Assembly (NCBI GenBank): GCA_037443785.1
Contig: JBBINR010000054.1
Location: forward strand, 1 to 16,790
Length of the DNA stretch: 16,790 bases
Reading direction: 5' to 3'
Source of the DNA: JAQUOA01 sp037443785
GTDB lineage: Bacteria > Bacteroidota > Ignavibacteria > UBA10030 > UBA8401
Part shown: positions 13,151-16,790 of the stretch, piece by piece
Position numbering within the stretch: position 1 is the first letter of the stretch
How the letters are laid out: every line of letters begins with the position of its first letter
Notes under the pieces: generated by a model
The model's input: the letters and a program-made list of their open reading frames with translations, nothing else
Told to the model about the DNA's origin: nothing
Databases searched by the model: none
Translations under genes and position numbers: made by a program

Positions 13151-14560
13151 ATGAATAAAGGACAAATTGTCCAGGTTATCGGACCTGTTGTTGATATTGA
13201 CTTTCCAGATGGTATACTTCCAGAAATTCTCAATTCAATTAAAATTCCAAGAACAAATGTAGAAGGCCACAGCGAAGAACTTATTGTTGAGGTCCAGCAG
13301 CATTTAGGTGAAAATCGCGTTCGTGCCGTTGCGATGGATTCGACAGACGGCCTTGTTCGTGGAATGGAAGCGATCGATACCGGCGGTCCAATTTCAATTC
13401 CCGTGGGTCCTGATACGCTTGGTCGATTAATCAATGTCATTGGCAAAGGAATCGATGGGCTTGGAGAAATCACAGGTGTAAAAAATTTACCTATTCATCG
13501 TCCTGCACCTGCGTTTGATACATTATCGACACAAAAAGAAATGTTTGAAACCGGCATTAAAGTTGTCGATTTGCTGGAACCGTACACCAAAGGTGGAAAG
13601 ACAGGTCTGTTTGGCGGTGCTGGTGTTGGTAAAACAGTTTTGATCCAAGAATTGATTCGTAACATTGCTGCAGAGCACGGCGGATATTCTGTATTTGCAG
13701 GAGTTGGAGAACGCACACGCGAAGGAAATGACCTTTGGTTAGAAATGAAGGAATCAGGTGTACTTGCAAAAACCGCTCTGGTGTTCGGACAAATGAATGA
13801 ACCGCCAGGCGCTCGTCTTCGTGTTGCTTTAACAGGATTAACAATTTCCGAATATTTCCGAGATGAAGAAGGAAAAGATGTTCTTCTCTTCATCGACAAT
13901 ATTTTCCGTTTCACCCAAGCAGGTTCTGAAGTATCAGCGCTTCTCGGACGTATGCCGTCTGCCGTAGGATATCAACCGACACTTGCAACAGAAATGGGCG
14001 CGTTGCAAGAACGAATTACCTCAACGAAAAAAGGTTCCATCACGTCGGTGCAGGCGATTTACGTCCCGGCGGATGACTTAACCGATCCGGCTCCGGCAAC
14101 AACGTTCTCTCACTTGGATGCAACAACAGTATTGAGCCGTCAAATTTCCGAACTTGGTATTTATCCTGCTGTTGATCCGCTCGATTCAACATCGCGTATC
14201 ATGGATCCGTTAATCATCGGGCAAGAGCATTACAATGTTGCAAAGAATGTAAAACAAATATTGCAGTCATATAAAGATCTTCAAGATATCATCAACATTC
14301 TTGGAATGGATGAACTTTCCGATGAAGACAAAGTGACGGTTGCACGCGCACGCCGCATCCAACGCTTCTTGTCTCAACCGTTCCACGTTGCGGAACAATT
14401 TACGAATATTCCCGGACGCTACGTGAAACTCGAAGACACAATTAAAGGATTTAAAATGATTGTCGACGGTGAGTGTGATCATCTTCCCGAACAGGCATTC
14501 TTAATGTGCGGCGGTATCGAAGAAGTTTTTGAAAAAGCAAAACAATTACAAGCGGCATAA
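13151..14560 (+). CDS. atpD: F-type ATP synthase subunit beta
   Basis: This 469-residue catalytic subunit of the F1 head makes ATP from ADP and phosphate using the proton or sodium gradient. The N-terminal barrel (GQIVQVIGPVVDIDF), the P-loop GGAGVGKT (155-162), GERTREGNDLW, the DNIFRFTQAGSEVSALLGR stretch and the C-terminal helical part are all present, and length is normal. Its ribosome site AGAGGA lies at good spacing. It is followed after 13 bp by atpC and preceded by an unrelated flavoprotein, so the remaining F1 and Fo genes must lie elsewhere, as is common in Bacteroidota and Chlorobi-type genomes. Codon use and key residues look ordinary. Confidence 0.98.
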   Translation: MNKGQIVQVIGPVVDIDFPDGILPEILNSIKIPRTNVEGHSEELIVEVQQHLGENRVRAVAMDSTDGLVRGMEAIDTGGPISIPVGPDTLGRLINVIGKGIDGLGEITGVKNLPIHRPAPAFDTLSTQKEMFETGIKVVDLLEPYTKGGKTGLFGGAGVGKTVLIQELIRNIAAEHGGYSVFAGVGERTREGNDLWLEMKESGVLAKTALVFGQMNEPPGARLRVALTGLTISEYFRDEEGKDVLLFIDNIFRFTQAGSEVSALLGRMPSAVGYQPTLATEMGALQERITSTKKGSITSVQAIYVPADDLTDPAPATTFSHLDATTVLSRQISELGIYPAVDPLDSTSRIMDPLIIGQEHYNVAKNVKQILQSYKDLQDIINILGMDELSDEDKVTVARARRIQRFLSQPFHVAEQFTNIPGRYVKLEDTIKGFKMIVDGECDHLPEQAFLMCGGIEEVFEKAKQLQAA

Positions 14561-14573
14561 GTGAATTGGAACA

Positions 14574-14981
14574 ATGAGTAAAAATTTTCAATTAGATATT
14601 GTTACGCCGGCAAAGACAGTTTATTCCGGTGAAGTGCAAAGTTTTACAGCGCCCGGTGTTGTTGGAAGTTTCCAGGTATTGGTGAGTCATGCTCCGTTGC
14701 TTTCGTCAATCGGTGTCGGGGAAGTAAAATTGAACGATGCCAAAGGCGGAAAATTCCGCTTTGCTACAAGCGGCGGATTTGTTGAAGTGAAAGGAAACAA
14801 AGTTATTTTGTTGGCCGAATCCGCTGAACAAGCAGAAGATATCGATGTTACTCGTGCGGAGAAAGCCAAACAGCGCGCTGAGGAACGTCTTCAAAAGAAA
14901 GATAAAGAAATCGATTTTGACCGTGCGCAGGCTTCGTTGCTTCGTTCGATTAATCGAATTAAAATTGCATCAAAAAAGTAA
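14574..14981 (+). CDS. atpC: F-type ATP synthase subunit epsilon
   Basis: This 135-residue subunit of the central stalk couples and regulates the F1 head. The N-terminal beta-sandwich is clear (FQLDIVTPAKTVYSGEVQSF, APGVVGSFQVLVSHAPLLSS, then FATSGGFVEVKGNKVILLAE), and the two C-terminal helices are present (from about residue 90, rich in Lys/Glu/Arg), so this is the full-length form able to inhibit ATP hydrolysis. It is 13 bp after atpD and shares its transcript; a strong terminator follows 23 bases after the stop. Confidence 0.95.
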   Translation: MSKNFQLDIVTPAKTVYSGEVQSFTAPGVVGSFQVLVSHAPLLSSIGVGEVKLNDAKGGKFRFATSGGFVEVKGNKVILLAESAEQAEDIDVTRAEKAKQRAEERLQKKDKEIDFDRAQASLLRSINRIKIASKK

Positions 14982-15004
14982 TATGAGCAATCACATAAAA
15001 CGGC

Positions 15005-15043
15005 GCCCACACGAAGCATACTTCTGTGGGCTTTTTTATTTTT
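15005..15043 (+). terminator. Intrinsic terminator of atpDC
   Basis: GCCCACA (15005-15011) pairs with TGTGGGC (15025-15031), and the stem continues with GAAG/CTTC after a single bulged C, closed by a CATA loop. TTTTTTATTTTT follows. The open frame that seems to extend the alr gene upstream begins inside this structure, which argues against that early start. Confidence 0.93.
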
Positions 15044-15070
15044 GCATCTTCAGTCTGTAACCGATACATT
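15042..15070 (+). promoter_or_regulatory. Weak candidate promoter for alr
   Basis: TTGCAT (15042-15047) and TACATT (15065-15070) are 17 bases apart, just after the atpC terminator and 15 bases before the alr ATG. The -35 match is poor and its first bases lie in the terminator T-tract, so the call is tentative. The start of transcription would be only about eight bases before the start codon. Confidence 0.3.
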
Positions 15071-15085
15071 TCATCCGTGAATTCA

Positions 15086-16201
15086 ATGCGTCCGACGTTT
15101 GCTGAAATAAATCTACGTGCAATCAATACCAATCTTCGCAACATTCGTAAAAAGATAGGCCACCATTCTCGTATCATGGCCGTGGTAAAAGCTAATGCTT
15201 ATGGCCACGGCGTTATTCCGGTTGTTGAATCAATTCGTAAAAATAAAACCGCCGAATATTTTGGTGTTGCAATTGTTGAAGAGGGTGTCGCGATCAGACA
15301 AGCCGGTATCACCGAACCAATTCACGTTTTTACCGCACCGAATAATGAGCAACTCGAATTGTATTTAACGTATCATCTTGATGTGACGTTATGCGATTTG
15401 GAGACTGCAAAAAAATTGAACCAGCTTTCAAAGAAGAAAAAAAACAAAGCAGTTGTTCAAATAAAAATTGATACCGGAATGGGGCGTATCGGCGTTCCGG
15501 CCAAGAATGCAGTCGATTTTGTGAAAAAGGTTTCGCAGCTGTCGCATATTGAGATAAAAGGAATCTGGACACATTTTGCTTCGTCGGATGAACGTGATCT
15601 TTCATTTGCCAATGAGCAGCTTTCATTATTTCGATCAATCGTAACGCAGTTGGAGCTTGAGGGAATTCACATTCCTCTTATCCATTGTGCCAACAGTGGT
15701 GCGATCCTGCAATTACCGGAATCGTATTTCGACATGGTGCGGCCTGGAATTATGATGTATGGCTATGCTCCGTCACTGGAAACAAAGAAGACTGTTCAAA
15801 TCTTTCCTGCGCTATCATTGAAAGCAAAAGTTGGATTTGTAAAAGTTGTTGAAAAAGGAACCAGCATCAGTTATAATAGAAGGTATTACACGAAGAGGAA
15901 GACAACGATCATCAGTATTACGGTCGGATATGCCGATGGATATTTCAGAAATCTGACAAATAAAAGTCATGCCCTGATCAAGGGGAAGAAATATCCCATC
16001 GTGGGTACGGTGTGCATGGACCAAGTGATGATCGATGTTGGCACGGCAGACGTGAAGGTGGGGGATAGCGTTGTGCTGATTGGTAAAAGCGGCTCACAAC
16101 AAATTACAGGCTGGGATATCTCGCGAGCAATCGGAACGATTCCTTACGAAGTGACCTGTGCAGTTTCACAACGTATTCCAAGAAAATATATCAATGGATA
16201 A
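15086..16201 (+). CDS. alr: Alanine racemase
   Basis: This PLP enzyme interconverts L- and D-alanine in the cytoplasm and supplies D-alanine for peptidoglycan. From the ATG at 15086 it is 371 residues, a normal length. The PLP lysine is in VVKANAYGHG (K35); the second catalytic residue is Tyr263 in ISYNRRY. Other family blocks are IDTGMGRIG, HFASSDE, CANSGA, VRPGIMMYG, VGYADGY and GTVCMDQVMIDVG. The open frame extends 60 bp further upstream, but that start falls inside the atpC terminator and the extra residues are not family-like. No strong ribosome site is seen. The stop overlaps the next start codon by 8 bp, which suggests coupling with the unknown gene downstream. Confidence 0.96.
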   Translation: MRPTFAEINLRAINTNLRNIRKKIGHHSRIMAVVKANAYGHGVIPVVESIRKNKTAEYFGVAIVEEGVAIRQAGITEPIHVFTAPNNEQLELYLTYHLDVTLCDLETAKKLNQLSKKKKNKAVVQIKIDTGMGRIGVPAKNAVDFVKKVSQLSHIEIKGIWTHFASSDERDLSFANEQLSLFRSIVTQLELEGIHIPLIHCANSGAILQLPESYFDMVRPGIMMYGYAPSLETKKTVQIFPALSLKAKVGFVKVVEKGTSISYNRRYYTKRKTTIISITVGYADGYFRNLTNKSHALIKGKKYPIVGTVCMDQVMIDVGTADVKVGDSVVLIGKSGSQQITGWDISRAIGTIPYEVTCAVSQRIPRKYING

Positions 16202-16790
16202 TTACGAAGAATATTTACTCCGCGTTTTGCGTCGAACAACAACTGGACTTCAGGACAGCTTGATTCCGGCACATGCGGCGAAGTTAACAAAGCTTGAAGA
16301 AAAATTCGAATCAACCTCATCGATCAGCGATGAAATTGTGCGATTGAAAGCCGTGACTGGTTTTGTAAAATGCGCCGTGGTCATGGAGTGGCTGATAGAG
16401 CGGATGAAACGTCCGGAAGAAGATTTTTCTCCCGAACAATTTGAAAGCGATATTTTGTTGATGAATGAGAAATTATTCGAGGCATTTCTCAATCAACCAT
16501 TCGATATGCCCGATTACAATGTCAAGGAGCATGAGGATGTTCCTGTTCGTCCAATTCAAAAAGATGTTTTTATGTCGGACGATGAATTTTTGCTGATGGG
16601 AGGCGTTCAATTACAATCGCAACCGATAGAGTCAATTACTGCGCAACCGATTGTGGAACAACCTACGGCAACGATCGAACAATGGAATCCTGTCATGTCC
16701 GATCCACATTTGAAATCATCGGAATTGCTGCCCGATTCACTGATTAACGAAATTTCACCGTCGCTGAAGGATGTAATGATTCCCGAATTA
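16194..16790 (+). CDS. Unidentified acidic protein overlapping alr (partial, C-terminus outside window)
   Basis: An open frame of 199 codons starts at ATG 16194, overlapping the alr stop by 8 bp (ATGGATAA), and continues in frame to the last base. The first 110 residues look helical (MDNYEEYLLRVLRRTTTGLQ, then LTKLEEKFES and FVKCAVVMEWLIERMKRPEE). The rest is low in structure signal, rich in Pro/Gln/Ser/Glu, with repeated QPI/QP pairs (SQPIES, AQPIVEQP). There is no signal peptide or membrane segment. I do not recognise a family. Coupling with alr may reflect co-expression with envelope genes, or mere compactness. Confidence 0.75.
   Translation, partial: MDNYEEYLLRVLRRTTTGLQDSLIPAHAAKLTKLEEKFESTSSISDEIVRLKAVTGFVKCAVVMEWLIERMKRPEEDFSPEQFESDILLMNEKLFEAFLNQPFDMPDYNVKEHEDVPVRPIQKDVFMSDDEFLLMGGVQLQSQPIESITAQPIVEQPTATIEQWNPVMSDPHLKSSELLPDSLINEISPSLKDVMIPEL

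Noticed and set aside
15026..15085. Longer start for alanine racemase
   Set aside because: The start lies in the stem of the atpC terminator and the added residues do not resemble the family.
2387..16201. The same 8-bp overlap ATGGATAA at two gene junctions (FeS/NrfD and alr/unknown)
   Set aside because: Both arise from a common way to overlap Gly-stop with Met-Asp codons; the flanking bases differ, so it looks like coincidence rather than a shared element.
1..16790. CRISPR array, tRNA, rRNA, insertion sequence or prophage genes
   Set aside because: No regular spaced repeats, no cloverleaf or rRNA-like stretch, and no transposase, integrase or phage protein was seen on either strand.

Overview
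The window looks like part of a Gram-negative, moderate-GC genome of the Bacteroidota/Ignavibacteria-Chlorobi (FCB) kind. Grounds: an atpD-atpC pair separated from the rest of the ATP synthase genes, a YpdA-type bacillithiol-disulfide reductase homologue, Tat and multihaem cytochrome machinery, and promoter-like sites of the TTGAT(A/T)-N17-TAAATT form. The phylum is an inference; no rRNA is present.

Region 1 (205-7142, minus strand) is a seven-gene operon. In transcription order it encodes a small single-TM protein, a Cys-rich GcvH-like protein with two tandem four-Cys repeats, a membrane-anchored pentahaem cytochrome c, a Tat-exported molybdopterin-family subunit, a four-cluster ferredoxin subunit, an NrfD-type quinone-interacting membrane subunit, and a membrane-anchored Cys-rich GcvH-like protein. 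The central four follow the order cytochrome - MopB - FeS - NrfD known from the Qrc menaquinone oxidoreductase and, in related form, from alternative complex III. Two GcvH-like folds lacking the lipoyl lysine, and an ADGG motif shared by three accessory proteins, make this more than a standard Qrc.

Region 2 (7143-7589) is the divergent control region. It has a good sigma-54 (-24/-12) site on each strand and several perfect inverted repeats. Region 3 (7590-11426, plus strand) is the regulatory operon: a histidine kinase whose periplasmic sensor carries two c-type haem motifs, an archaemetzincin metalloprotease, an NtrC-class sigma-54 activator, and a small zinc-ribbon protein. The first three overlap by 4 bp at each junction. 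The simplest model is that the kinase reads periplasmic redox state through haem, and the activator then fires both sigma-54 promoters, driving the respiratory operon and its own. The protease may act on a component of the system.

Region 4 (11430-16790) is mostly ordinary: a bidirectional terminator, a small exported Cys protein, a YpdA homologue whose promoter is followed at once by an intrinsic terminator, atpD-atpC with a strong terminator, alr, and an unknown gene overlapping alr that runs off the window. A truncated gene end and a palindromic repeat lie at the left edge.
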